A stretch of DNA of 64,000 nucleotides. Origin: Luteibacter flocculans. Its GTDB lineage: Bacteria > Pseudomonadota > Gammaproteobacteria > Xanthomonadales > Rhodanobacteraceae. Numbering within the stretch: position 1 is the first letter of the stretch; each line of letters starts with the position of its first letter. The notes beneath the pieces were generated by a model. The model was not told the DNA's origin. It did no database searches and was given only the letters and a program-made list of their open reading frames with translations. Shown here in pieces: positions 16,973-26,341 of the stretch. The stretch spans positions 3,392,001-3,456,000 of the forward strand of contig NZ_CP063231.1 in the NCBI RefSeq assembly GCF_023612255.1. The letters run 5' to 3'. The position numbers and the translations under genes are program-made.

Positions 16973-17809
16973 ATGCACATCGTCGTCAACGAAGAACTCA
17001 AGGCCTACATCGACCCCCTCACCCCCGACGAATACGAGTCGCTGGAGCGCAGCCTGCTCGCCGAAGGCTGCCGCGAAGCCCTGGTGCTCTGGGGCGACAC
17101 CCTGGTCGATGGGCACAACCGCTACGGCATCTGCCGCAAGCACGACATCCCATTCCGCACGGTACAGAACGATCGCTTCCAGTCGCTGGACGACGTACAC
17201 CTCTGGATGATCGAGCAGCATCTGGGGCGGCGCAGCGTGTCCGACTTCCAGCGCGGGGTGCTGGCCCTGCGCAAGCGCGAGATCCTGGCCGCGCGTCGCG
17301 CCCGCGAGGCAGCGACCGAAGGCGGGGAAGCCGTCCCCGACCTTCCCTTCGACGCGACGGGCGCCCAGCCCGCCCCGGCGAAGACGGCCCGCCCCGCGCC
17401 CGCGGAATCGCGCAAGGAGATTGCCCGCGAAGCCCGGATCAGCAGCAACCAGGTCGGCATGATCGAAAAGATCCGCAAGGAAGCGGCGCCGGAGGTGGTG
17501 GCGGCGGTCAAGGCAGGCGCCCTTTCGATCAGCGCCGCGGCCGCGGTCGCCAGCCTCCCAGAGGAGGAACAGCGCGCGGCGGCCTCAGCCGGCGACGCGG
17601 AGCTCAAGGAAGCCGCCAAGCGCGTGCGGGAGTCCAAGCGGAAGCCTCGCGAGAAGCCGACCGATGAGGTCAAGGCCCTGCGCGATCAGGTCGCCGAGCT
17701 GGAAGCCGAAAATCGCAACCTGCGCCGCGAAATCGATGCGCTGCGCGCCCGCCTGGGCGAGGCTGTTCCCGGTGATGAAGAGCAGGACGAGGCACTGGCG
17801 GAGGAGTAA
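16973..17809 (+). CDS. ParB-like nuclease/partition-domain protein, orphan
   Basis: A 278-residue protein. A short ParB-N-like domain spans 1-75, with LTPDEYESLERSLLAEGCREALVLWGDTLVDGHNRY in the position of the CTP-binding ParB core. A KorB/HTH-like segment is at about 150-200 (ISSNQVGMIEKIRKEA, then AGALSISAAAAVASLPEEEQ). The C-terminal coiled coil is built on leucine heptads (VKALRDQVAELEAENRNLRREIDALRARLG). It is not part of a parAB pair, and no parA is nearby. The protein probably binds DNA as a dimer through the coiled coil. Its own promoter region contains a candidate target palindrome. Confidence 0.7.
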   Translation: MHIVVNEELKAYIDPLTPDEYESLERSLLAEGCREALVLWGDTLVDGHNRYGICRKHDIPFRTVQNDRFQSLDDVHLWMIEQHLGRRSVSDFQRGVLALRKREILAARRAREAATEGGEAVPDLPFDATGAQPAPAKTARPAPAESRKEIAREARISSNQVGMIEKIRKEAAPEVVAAVKAGALSISAAAAVASLPEEEQRAAASAGDAELKEAAKRVRESKRKPREKPTDEVKALRDQVAELEAENRNLRREIDALRARLGEAVPGDEEQDEALAEE

Positions 17810-17908
17810 GGTGACAAGCGGCCGGGAACTCGAACGCCTGTCGGGCGTTCCAAGCGCGGTACACCGGACGCGCCTTTGAGCGTTCGAAGGCCAAACCCGG
17901 AGCGTCCC

Positions 17909-18394
17909 ATGAAAGCTATCCTCGCCCTCGCCGTCACCAGCCTCCTCGCCACCGCCGCTGTGGCGCAGGAAAAACCCTTGAATCTCAAGTTGCCACCGGA
18001 CTACGTGCCCGCCTCCGCCAGCACGGCGGCAGCGCCTGCCCAGCCGGCCGATGATGGCAACGCCGCCGTGACCAAGAGCGGCGAGAGCGTGGCCGTGACA
18101 CGTTCACGGCCACTGGACCCGCCCGGCACCTACTACGGCGACACCAGCGGCCGCATGACCCATGCCGACGTCGCCGACGACGTACCCCGCTGCGACGACG
18201 CCACCTATAACCAGCCCCAGGTCCATGGCAGCGTCAGTACCGGCGTGGTCAGCGCCAGCCGCGGCGGCAGCGGCAGCTACCAGGCCGGCACGGTCAGCCT
18301 CAGCCAGGCCTTCGGAAGCTGCGACCATCCTACGGGCGGCGTCAGCATTTCGGTCGGTGGCGGCACGGGACACTTCGACCGCGGTCGCTGGTAA
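17909..18394 (+). CDS. hypothetical secreted protein
   Basis: A 161-residue protein with a signal peptide (MKAILALAVTSLLATAAVAQ). The mature region is Ala/Pro-rich, then has a Ser/Gly-rich second half (SASRGGSGSYQAG, GGVSISVGGGTGHFD) with two cysteines (in VPRCDD and GSCDHP) that could pair. No family is recognised. The ATG at 17909 was chosen for the signal peptide. It lies 99 bp after the ParB-like gene on the same strand. Confidence 0.55.
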   Translation: MKAILALAVTSLLATAAVAQEKPLNLKLPPDYVPASASTAAAPAQPADDGNAAVTKSGESVAVTRSRPLDPPGTYYGDTSGRMTHADVADDVPRCDDATYNQPQVHGSVSTGVVSASRGGSGSYQAGTVSLSQAFGSCDHPTGGVSISVGGGTGHFDRGRW

Positions 18395-18494
18395 GTCCAC
18401 GCACCGCCGGCACCTGCCAGCCGACACTGCCAACCCGTTCGCATCGGCGTTTCGCGGTCCTCGATAGCATCGGGGTGCCGATTCGGACGACGCC

Positions 18495-19406
18495 ATGCCG
18501 ATCTCTTCCGCACTCTCCCAGCGGGGCCAGTTCCGCGCGATGTACATGGGCCTGAAGGCCCAACACCGGCTGGACCGTACGCCGGTGATGCTCTGCGAGG
18601 GCGACTCCTGGTTCTCCACGCCGTTGTCGATGAATCTTCTCGACTGGATCGTCTCGGCCGCGCCTGGGGACGAGGAGCGCGGAGTGCCTCAGTTCGGCCA
18701 GGGCGGCCTGTTCTTTCGAGTGGAACGCAGCGGCGATCACGCCGCGCCGCAAGGGGCGGCCCCGGGCCGCGCCATGTTCGCGAAAGACAACATCGACGAC
18801 CTGCTGGGCTGGTTCACGCGATACGACTTCGACGCGGTGCTGCTGAGTGCCGGTGGCAACGATTTCGTCGACACCTGGCTGCACGGGGCCCTGGCTGGCA
18901 GAGCGCACCTCGATCCGGCCGAGGCGTTCGAGGTCATCGTCTCGACCGGACGTTACGAGCAGGTACGCACTGCCTACGAGATGTTCCTGCGCACATTCCA
19001 CACGGCGCGCCCCGGCGTGCCCATCCTGGCGCACAGCTACGACTATCCGAGGCGTATCGGTAGTGCCGCGGAGCTGGGCCTGGGCAACCTAGGCGTGGCC
19101 GCGCTGTTGAAGAAAAGCGAGGGCCCGTGGATTGGTCCGAATGTCGAAGGGGTGATCGACGGCGGCATCGATGCCTGGCGGGACTTCGTGCGACGCATGA
19201 TCGACGGCTTCGTCGAGCGGGTACTCGAACCGCTCAAGCACGACGCGAGCCTGGGCGGCATGTTCGATTACGTGGACCTGCGTGGGCAGTTGACCCAGGA
19301 CACCCAGTGGAACGACGAGATGCATCCCACGGAGGCCGGCTTTCATCAATTGGCCGGCATTTTCCGCGGCCGATTGATCGAAAAACTACCGGCCACCAAG
19401 CGCTGA
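18495..19406 (+). CDS. SGNH/GDSL-type hydrolase
   Basis: A 303-residue cytoplasmic esterase-like protein. It shows SGNH block I CEGDSWF (Ser38), block III SAGGNDF (Gly and Asn of the oxyanion hole) and block V DEMHPT (Asp and His of the triad), in the right order. No signal peptide is present. A substrate cannot be assigned; family members act on acetyl, lipid or phosphorylated sugars. It overlaps the convergent methyltransferase gene by 21 bp. Confidence 0.8.
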   Translation: MPISSALSQRGQFRAMYMGLKAQHRLDRTPVMLCEGDSWFSTPLSMNLLDWIVSAAPGDEERGVPQFGQGGLFFRVERSGDHAAPQGAAPGRAMFAKDNIDDLLGWFTRYDFDAVLLSAGGNDFVDTWLHGALAGRAHLDPAEAFEVIVSTGRYEQVRTAYEMFLRTFHTARPGVPILAHSYDYPRRIGSAAELGLGNLGVAALLKKSEGPWIGPNVEGVIDGGIDAWRDFVRRMIDGFVERVLEPLKHDASLGGMFDYVDLRGQLTQDTQWNDEMHPTEAGFHQLAGIFRGRLIEKLPATKR

Positions 19407-20228
19407 GCGAAACACCACGATCCGGTCGGACGCTTCCGGATCGGGATCGTCGCTGTGCAACCACGGCATGCGTGCGAACGTGCGCGAACAGGGGCCCAAC
19501 GTCACGACCCGAATCGGTCGCCGACGCGCCTCGTGCTCGATGCGCGCCATCACGTCGCGCAGCACCGTGCCAATGAAGGGCGTGAACAGATAGAACACGG
19601 TCACGTCAGTGAACTCGGCATCGCGCGCGTCACCCACGCGCATCGTGACGCCAGCCAGCTGCAACGCGCGTGCGGCCTCGCAGGCACGCGTCACGTACGC
19701 AGGTTCGCGCTCGACGCCGCGCGCGGTGGCGCCGGTGAGCACGTGAACAAGGATGGGCACGTGACCCAAACCGCTCCCGAGGTCCAACACCACGTCGTCG
19801 GCGGCGATAGCGGCCCGAAGCACCCCATCGACGATGTGTCGCGCGGGCGTTGGCTGATAGAAGACCATCTCGGGCGGCAACCGCGACAGCGGTGTATCGG
19901 GCTCCTCGATGGCGAGCACGCCTGCGATCACATGGTCCAGCACATCGTAGTGCTGCCCGGTCGGAAAGCCGACGTCGAGCCATGGTGCCAGCGCCTCGCG
20001 ACCTTCTCCGCGCTGGATCGCCGCACGCAGCAGCGCGAACGCGTCGCGATCCACCGCTTCCATCGCCTCCAACAGGGCCACCGCGCGTTCGCGCTCTGCG
20101 GGATCGGCTTCTCCCAGCAACAGCAGTTCGAGCGTGTCACTCGCTTCGGCGCGCCAGAGGAATGCACGCAGGTCGCGCCAACCCGCTTCCTGTTCAAGCA
20201 ACGATACGGTGGATGCAAGGGATGCCAT
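19386..20228 (-). CDS. SAM-dependent methyltransferase-like protein
   Basis: A 280-residue protein. Residues 1-110 are helical and acidic, of unclear role. The class I methyltransferase core follows with motif I VVLDLGSGLGHV (about 154-165), an acidic motif II at GVEREP and a later GDARDAEFTD. The second half ends in VRVVTLGPCSRTF. No substrate clue is present. Its 3' end overlaps the SGNH gene by 21 bp, convergently. Confidence 0.75.
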   Translation of the reverse strand: MASLASTVSLLEQEAGWRDLRAFLWRAEASDTLELLLLGEADPAERERAVALLEAMEAVDRDAFALLRAAIQRGEGREALAPWLDVGFPTGQHYDVLDHVIAGVLAIEEPDTPLSRLPPEMVFYQPTPARHIVDGVLRAAIAADDVVLDLGSGLGHVPILVHVLTGATARGVEREPAYVTRACEAARALQLAGVTMRVGDARDAEFTDVTVFYLFTPFIGTVLRDVMARIEHEARRRPIRVVTLGPCSRTFARMPWLHSDDPDPEASDRIVVFRSALGGR

Positions 20229-20346
20229 GGCGCCGCATGGTAACCGCAGCGCGTGTCCCTGAGTCCCTAAGGATGTATGAAAACCTTCGCGGCGGTACTC
20301 TCGTGGCTCGCCACCGCGCTCCTCCCGCCTGTACAGGAATCACTGG

Positions 20347-22149
20347 ATGAAGCACGCACGCCGTTCGCCCGCTCGTCGCCGTCTCGCCGTCGCACTTGCG
20401 GCGTTCATCTGCCTTCCCGCGTTCGCAGCGCCGCCCCTTGTCACCCTCGTCTTCCGCGATGGCGGGAAGCCCGTCCTCAACGTGACCGACGCCCATGGCC
20501 TCACGTTGGTGGACGAGACACTGGGACTACGTACGGCCGATGCCGACCTCAGCGACGACCTCCGTCTGATGGCCACGAGCCAACGGCCGATCACGGAACG
20601 CTACCGAATGACCGTCGGCAAGCGTCTGGATCGCAGCGCGAACCTTAGCGAGACCCGCTACGCGTTGCAGAACGGCAAGGGGCAGAAGCTCGATGTCGTC
20701 GTTCGGGTCGCCAACGACGGCGTCGCATTCCGCTACGAACTTCCCGGCGTGACGCAGGCCACCGTCACGGGCGAGTCGACGAGCTTCACGGTACCCGCTG
20801 ACGCACCGGCATGGTTGCTGCCGTACGGCCCGCAATACGAGAACGAACGCATCCAGACAACCGCGGCGGGCGCTGCGCCCGGCGACTACGGCTACCCGTC
20901 GCTGTTCCGCGTGGGCGGCAGCTATGTACTGATCACCGAGGCCAATGCAGACGGCCGCTACGACGGCAGCCGCCTTTCGCATGTGGCGGGCACGGGCACC
21001 TACGGCCTCACGCTGGCCGACCCGCGCGTCGAGAGTACGGGGGTCACGCCTTGGCGTACCGTCATCACCGGCGATCTCGCCACCGTCACTGAATCCACCC
21101 TCGTGGACGATCTCGCGGATCCCGCACGGTTTGCCGACACGTCCTGGATCAAGCCCGGCAAGGTGGCATGGTCGTGGCTGAGCGAACACGACAGCCCGTC
21201 GAACGTCGAGCGCCAGCGCGCCTACGTGGACTTCGCCGCGCGCAACCGCATTCCCTACGTGCTCGTCGACGAAGGATGGAGCGATGCCTGGGTGCCCGAC
21301 CTCGTGCGCTATGCGAATGCAAAGCACGTCGACATCCTGCTCTGGTTTCACTGGTCCAAGTTGGATACCCCGGCCAAGCGCATGGCCGAACTGGAGAAGG
21401 TCAAGAGCTGGGGGGTGAAGGGTGTGAAGGTGGACTTCATGGAGTCCGACTCGCAGGCCCGCTATCGCTGGTACGACGACACGCTTGCCGACACGGCAAA
21501 GCTGCATCTCATGCTTAATTTTCATGGGGCGACGATCCCGCACGGCCTCGCACGTACCTGGCCGCATCTCATGACCATGGAAGGCGTTCGCGGCGCGGAG
21601 AACGACCCGCCCGCTGTGGGCAACACCATCCAGCCCTACACGCGCAATGTCGTTGGCTCCATGGATTACACACCGGTCGCCTTCGATGCCGGGCGTCGGG
21701 AGGCGACGATCGCGCACGAGGTGGCCTTGCCGATCGTGTTCGAATCCGGTTGGACGCACCTGGCCGACAAACCCGAAGCCTACGAGCGACGTCCACACGC
21801 GCTGGCCTTTCTCGATCAGATACCGACGGTGTGGGACGAAACGAAGTTCATCGCGGGCACGCCAGGTCAGGACGCTGTGTTTGCGCGGCGCAGCGGGGAC
21901 CGCTGGTTTATCGGCGCGATCGCCGCAGGTCCGGCGCGCCGACTGACCGTGCCGCTCGCATCCCTCGGCGTGGGTCCGTGGCATGCCGACGTGGTACGCG
22001 ATGGCAGCGGCCGTGGCGACGTCGTGCGCTCTGCGCAGAACGTGACGGCCGACAGTTCGTTGTCGTTCGATGTACCGGTCAATGGCGGCTTCGCGGCCAT
22101 TCTCTGCCCACTGGCGAAGGGCCAGTTCGCGAACGGCTGCTTCCGCTAG
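20347..22149 (+). CDS. glycoside hydrolase family 97, retaining-type
   Basis: A 600-residue exported glycosidase with a signal peptide (core LAVALAAFICLPAFA). GH97 layout: N-terminal beta-sandwich (about 30-270), TIM barrel (about 270-530) and C-terminal beta-domain. The barrel has DEGWSD (308-313) and the strand GVKVDFMES, whose Asp363 aligns with the nucleophile of retaining GH97 enzymes. TMEGVRGAEND follows, with Glu412 as a likely acid/base. Retaining members are alpha-galactosidases, whereas inverting ones such as SusB are alpha-glucosidases. This is thus more likely an alpha-galactosidase, though specificity is not proven. Its 4 bp 3' overlap with the histidine kinase is convergent. Confidence 0.88.
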   Translation: MKHARRSPARRRLAVALAAFICLPAFAAPPLVTLVFRDGGKPVLNVTDAHGLTLVDETLGLRTADADLSDDLRLMATSQRPITERYRMTVGKRLDRSANLSETRYALQNGKGQKLDVVVRVANDGVAFRYELPGVTQATVTGESTSFTVPADAPAWLLPYGPQYENERIQTTAAGAAPGDYGYPSLFRVGGSYVLITEANADGRYDGSRLSHVAGTGTYGLTLADPRVESTGVTPWRTVITGDLATVTESTLVDDLADPARFADTSWIKPGKVAWSWLSEHDSPSNVERQRAYVDFAARNRIPYVLVDEGWSDAWVPDLVRYANAKHVDILLWFHWSKLDTPAKRMAELEKVKSWGVKGVKVDFMESDSQARYRWYDDTLADTAKLHLMLNFHGATIPHGLARTWPHLMTMEGVRGAENDPPAVGNTIQPYTRNVVGSMDYTPVAFDAGRREATIAHEVALPIVFESGWTHLADKPEAYERRPHALAFLDQIPTVWDETKFIAGTPGQDAVFARRSGDRWFIGAIAAGPARRLTVPLASLGVGPWHADVVRDGSGRGDVVRSAQNVTADSSLSFDVPVNGGFAAILCPLAKGQFANGCFR

Positions 22150-25100
22150 CGAAGGGCGCTGCGCAGGCGGCGCCACCAGCGCCGTAGTGGGGTGTGATAT
22201 CCCGGAAATGCGCGCTCCACCGGAACGCGCACGGCGACTTCCGTGCCGCCATCCAGGCGCGACGAAATGGCGGCGACGCCGCCCACCACGTGCGCGCGTT
22301 CGCGGATGCCGCGCAGCCCCCAGTGGCCATCCCGCCCATCCCGCAATACCCCCTCGTCGATGCCGCGCCCGTCATCGCGCACACTCAACACAAGATCGCG
22401 CGCTTCCAGCCGCAGTTCCACATCGATGCGGCTCGCATCGGCGTGAGTGGTCGCGTTGTGCACAGCCTCGCGCGCAACGCCATACAACTCGTCGCACACC
22501 AGCCCGTCCAGGCCGCGAAGGTCGGCATGCACAGTGACGACGACAGGGACGGTGTGCTCCGCGGCATAGACCGCGGCGAGCGCGCGCAAGGCGACGTCCA
22601 ACGGCCCGGATTCACTGCCATGCGAGCGGAGGTCGCGTACCCTGTCACGCGCTTCCACCAGGGCTTCGTCAGCGCGATCCAGCGCGCCTTCCATGGCCAC
22701 CCGCAGCGGCTCGTCCGGCGGCACGCGATTGGCGATTGCCTGAAAGCGCATGCTCAGGCCTTGAATGCTCTGCAACAAGGTGTCGTGCAGCTCGCGTGCG
22801 ATGCGCTCACGTTCCGCATGGCGTTCCTGCAGGCGCGCGCGCAACTGCGAGGCAATACGGCGCAGGCGGATCAGGAACGCGATCCAGATCAGCAGGGCCA
22901 CGATCACCGCGCAGACAGCGAAGAACCAAGGCATCTGGTAGAACGCGTGCTCCACCGTGATCGCGATCGACGCGCCGTCGTCATTGGTCACACCATCTTC
23001 GTTCGCCGCGATGACACGGAACACGTGGCGCCCAGGCGGCGGATCGGTATAGATGGCCTCGCGTTCGCTGCCGGCCTCACGCCATCGCGTATCGACCCCG
23101 TCCATGCGATAGCGGAAATTGACGCGCTCCGGCATCGTGAGGCTGGTGGCGGTGAACGCGATGCGCAGACGCTCCGTACCGGCAGGCAGTTCGACGTTCC
23201 CGCCCGCAGGCCACGTGCCGGCATCGGTGGCAATCGAGCGAATGGACACCGGTGGTGCCAGGGGATTGCGCGGTATGTTGGCAGGATCGATGGAAACGAT
23301 GCCGCTGGTCGTGGCGAACCACAACCGACCGTCGTCGGCGACGACAGCGGTCGGCAACGGGCGGAACTGCGCCGGGGTGCCGGGCAATCCATCGAGCGAG
23401 TCGAACACGGTCACGGGCGCGGCATAGTTCGCATCTTCCAGCGCACGGGCCATCTCGGTTCCGCTGATGCGCACCACGCCTTGCGCGGCGTTTGCCCAGT
23501 AATCGCCGCGATGGTCGCGCACGAATCCCGACACGCCACGCAGCGGCTCGCCCTTTGTCGCGATCATGTGCGCCCGGCCGTCGACGACCGCCCCGATGCC
23601 GTTTTCGCCGCCGATCCAGACGGTGCCGCGATCCTCCAGCAACGCGGTGACGTTGCCGACGGCGAGCCCCTGCTCCGCACCGATGTGCGTGTCACGGCCG
23701 TTCTTGCGGATCAACACCATGTCGCGCGCAAAGCCCATCCATAGCTGGCCATCGCGGTCGTTCATCAGCACCAGCGGCGCCGGATCGTTCGGGAAGGCCG
23801 GCAAGGGATCGTGTTCCCAGCCACCTTCGGTGAAATGAAAAATCCCCGGACGGTTGATGGAGACCCAGACCCCACCCTTGCCGTCGCCCACCACCGCCTG
23901 CACCCCGGAATAGTCCGGGAAGGGAAGAGGCGCATAGGGTTCGGCCTTGCCGTCGCGCAGCCGCCAGATGCCACCGGGCCCGCCGAGCCAGGTGTTCTCG
24001 GCGTCGCGACTCGCCGCCGTGACCGCCTGATTCATGTGCGCGGTGGCAACGCCGGATGCATCGACCCAACTCAACGGCCGGTTCTTCGTGCCCACCCATA
24101 TGCCATGGTCCGCGGCGGCCACCATGGCAAAGTCCGTCGCGCCCGGTGGCAGCATCGCCGGCAGCAAGCGACTGGTACGGAAGCGATCGAGACCACGGCT
24201 TCCTCCCACCCAGATGTTGCCTTCGCGATCCTGGATCACGCTGCTCGCGTAATCGGAACTCAGGCCCTGGTTCTCCACGAAGCGCTGCGCCTCACCACTT
24301 TCCGCACCGATCGTCCTGCCCGCGAGCACATGCACCCAGGGCACGCGACGGATGCCATCGCCAAGGGTCGGCATCCACAGCGCGCCGTCACGGTCGAACA
24401 ACAGCCCCGCGGACGACAACCGCAATACCGGCCCCGCCTCTTCCACCCTGCCCTTCGCCACCCACGCCGGCCGGACGCCGCCATCGGCCTCGGCAACCCA
24501 GATGGCACCATCGGGCGCTTCCGCGATCCGGTTGACCCGACCCACGGCATGCGTCGCGACGACAAAGCGATGCCCGCCAGGCGGCAACCAGGCCAGCGCA
24601 TCTTCCGTCGCGACCCACAATCGCCCGCCGCTATCGACCGTAAGGTTGCGCGCTCGCGCGCCCGGTAAGCCCAGCGCGGGACCGACCTGCTTCCACATAC
24701 CGTGATCGAGCGACACGAGGCCGTTGAAAGTCGCGGCCCAGATGCGGCCATCGGCCGTGCCGGCAATCGCATAGAGCGTGCCCGTGGGCAGACCCGAAGC
24801 GGCGGCGTAGTGCGTCGCGCGGTCGTCCTTGACGAAGCTGGCGACGCCGTAGCGAAACCCGACCCACAGGCCACCCGACGCGGGCGCGTAAAGCGAGGCA
24901 ACGCTGGAGGCCGGAAAATCCCCGCCCTCCCGCGGACGATAACGCTCAAAACGAACGCCATCGAACCGATAGAGCCCCGTCTGTGTCCCGACCCACAGAT
25001 AGCCGTCCTGGGTCTGCGCCAGCGCCGTGACCTGGCCGGGCGCGCCTTCGCGCACCGTCCAGGCCGTGTGATAGAACTGCGCGATGTCGCGATCGCGGCT

Positions 25101-25193
25101 GTCCGTCGCATCCGCCGCAAAGGCACACGCCACCCAGCCGGCAAGCACCAGCCAGACATAAAGGCATGCGGCGAGAGCGCGTTTCAGACGCAA
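22146..25193 (-). CDS. propeller-type sensor histidine kinase (Y_Y_Y, HisKA_3)
   Basis: A 1015-residue sensor. A signal-anchor segment is followed by a two-bladed set of propeller repeats (about 40-650), recognised by recurring LWVGT, IWVGG and LWFAT motifs. A Y_Y_Y beta-sandwich lies at about 665-750 and a transmembrane helix follows (MPWFFAVCAVIVALLIWIAF). The HisKA_3 phosphoacceptor ARELHDTLLQ is near residue 800, then a HATPase domain with DDGRGID and GHWGLRGIRERA. Such kinases sense extracellular ligands and usually pair with a LuxR-type regulator. None is adjacent, so the partner must be encoded elsewhere. It converges with the GH97 gene, so shared control of glycan use is possible but unproven. 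Confidence 0.9.
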   Translation of the reverse strand: MRLKRALAACLYVWLVLAGWVACAFAADATDSRDRDIAQFYHTAWTVREGAPGQVTALAQTQDGYLWVGTQTGLYRFDGVRFERYRPREGGDFPASSVASLYAPASGGLWVGFRYGVASFVKDDRATHYAAASGLPTGTLYAIAGTADGRIWAATFNGLVSLDHGMWKQVGPALGLPGARARNLTVDSGGRLWVATEDALAWLPPGGHRFVVATHAVGRVNRIAEAPDGAIWVAEADGGVRPAWVAKGRVEEAGPVLRLSSAGLLFDRDGALWMPTLGDGIRRVPWVHVLAGRTIGAESGEAQRFVENQGLSSDYASSVIQDREGNIWVGGSRGLDRFRTSRLLPAMLPPGATDFAMVAAADHGIWVGTKNRPLSWVDASGVATAHMNQAVTAASRDAENTWLGGPGGIWRLRDGKAEPYAPLPFPDYSGVQAVVGDGKGGVWVSINRPGIFHFTEGGWEHDPLPAFPNDPAPLVLMNDRDGQLWMGFARDMVLIRKNGRDTHIGAEQGLAVGNVTALLEDRGTVWIGGENGIGAVVDGRAHMIATKGEPLRGVSGFVRDHRGDYWANAAQGVVRISGTEMARALEDANYAAPVTVFDSLDGLPGTPAQFRPLPTAVVADDGRLWFATTSGIVSIDPANIPRNPLAPPVSIRSIATDAGTWPAGGNVELPAGTERLRIAFTATSLTMPERVNFRYRMDGVDTRWREAGSEREAIYTDPPPGRHVFRVIAANEDGVTNDDGASIAITVEHAFYQMPWFFAVCAVIVALLIWIAFLIRLRRIASQLRARLQERHAERERIARELHDTLLQSIQGLSMRFQAIANRVPPDEPLRVAMEGALDRADEALVEARDRVRDLRSHGSESGPLDVALRALAAVYAAEHTVPVVVTVHADLRGLDGLVCDELYGVAREAVHNATTHADASRIDVELRLEARDLVLSVRDDGRGIDEGVLRDGRDGHWGLRGIRERAHVVGGVAAISSRLDGGTEVAVRVPVERAFPGYHTPLRRWWRRLRSALR

Positions 25194-25431
25194 TGGTGGA
25201 TCGCTCGGTTAGGACAGGCGCAACGATAGCGGAAGCTGCGTGGCTTAGGCGTCCCCTTGAGCCGCCGCCGCCCAACCTCGCTAACGTTCGCTGCCGTCAA
25301 CGACTCACGGTACCTCGGAGACTTGAGCCGGCCCCGTAGGGACGATCCAGGCGGCGCCGCATCGCAGCGCATATGAACCAACGCACGAATCACGCCCGCG
25401 CCTCAGAGAACCCGAACGAAAGGAAATTCGA

Positions 25432-25767
25432 CTAGCTCGGCAACAAGGCCTCCGCGACCACAACAGCAATCGCTGAAAGGCAGCTTATGCGCCCAATGAC
25501 ATAAAGCACTCGGATACATCGGACGACGCAGGTCTCGGAATCAGCCAGCGTACCCGGGGGTACAGCGCCAAGTGACCTAATGAGGTCAGGGCGATTCCCC
25601 GGCAACCACGACGCAAAGAACGCCGGCGAGCCCAATTGAACATACAGAGTTGGATGCCTCGTCATCAGGATATGTACCAACCAGGCTCTCTGGCAGATCG
25701 AGATGAGAAGACATGCGACGGCAACGACCCAGCTGAGCCAGAACCAAGTCTCTGTGGAGTCATGCAT
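25432..25767 (-). CDS. hypothetical membrane protein
   Basis: A 111-residue protein with two hydrophobic segments near the N-terminus (WFWLSWVVAVACLLISICQ) and C-terminus (LYVIGRISCLSAIAVVVAEALL). The ATG at 25767 has GAGAAG eight bases upstream, whereas an ATG nine codons earlier has only a weak site. Composition is more AT-rich than neighbouring genes. It has no recognised family and stands in a gene-poor stretch. Confidence 0.5.
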   Translation of the reverse strand: MHDSTETWFWLSWVVAVACLLISICQRAWLVHILMTRHPTLYVQLGSPAFFASWLPGNRPDLIRSLGAVPPGTLADSETCVVRCIRVLYVIGRISCLSAIAVVVAEALLPS

Positions 25768-25872
25768 GTAACGACTTCTCAACAATGCAGACATCGATCC
25801 GCGCTGCGTCCGGTTTCATCGATGTGTCACTCCCGCTGCAGCCAGACTTGAATTGCCACAGGATGTGACTAG

Positions 25873-26091
25873 CTACGATCTAAAGTTTCGTCCAGCCACG
25901 AGAAACGTCAAAAATCCTAACTGCGCCACAGCAAATCCCCCGAGAAACAGCAGCGCTGCCCGCGTATGCATCAGTTCAAACAAAATCTTATCCGAAGAAG
26001 AAAACAACATGCCGGATTGAATTCCCCAGTACATGTTGTAACAGCCGAACAAGAACCCCGCTAACGCGACAATCGTAGCGAATATCTTCAC
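25873..26091 (-). CDS. small hypothetical membrane protein
   Basis: A 72-residue protein with two predicted helices (FATIVALAGFLFGCYNMY and AALLFLGGFAVAQLGFLTFLV). The GTG at 26091 follows GGAGTAGGTGC on the minus strand, giving a normal ribosome site. The GTG eight codons upstream has none. No family is recognised. It may belong with the gene at 25432 as an AT-richer, possibly acquired, patch. Confidence 0.5.
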   Translation of the reverse strand: MKIFATIVALAGFLFGCYNMYWGIQSGMLFSSSDKILFELMHTRAALLFLGGFAVAQLGFLTFLVAGRNFRS

Positions 26092-26341
26092 GCACCTACT
26101 CCAAGGGGCGCGCACAAAGCGCCGCCAGAATGCAACCGCTCAGTATCTTCTTCATGCGCCCGTTTCATCGTCATCAAGGTACGACGAAGGCTAGGTACGC
26201 TGTCGGACGATGGACATAAGACGAGTCTGAAAATACGCGATATCGCACTCGAACGATGTACCGCATCACACTTTTACTTCTTGCGGTTATATCGCGCCAA
26301 ATTCTCATGACGCATCGCAATTAAACTGCTAAGCGCATCGA

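Noticed and set aside
17830-17852. Hairpin after the ParB-like gene (GAACGCC/GGCGTTC) as terminator
   Set aside because: The stem is short, with no U-tract, and the next gene is co-directional.
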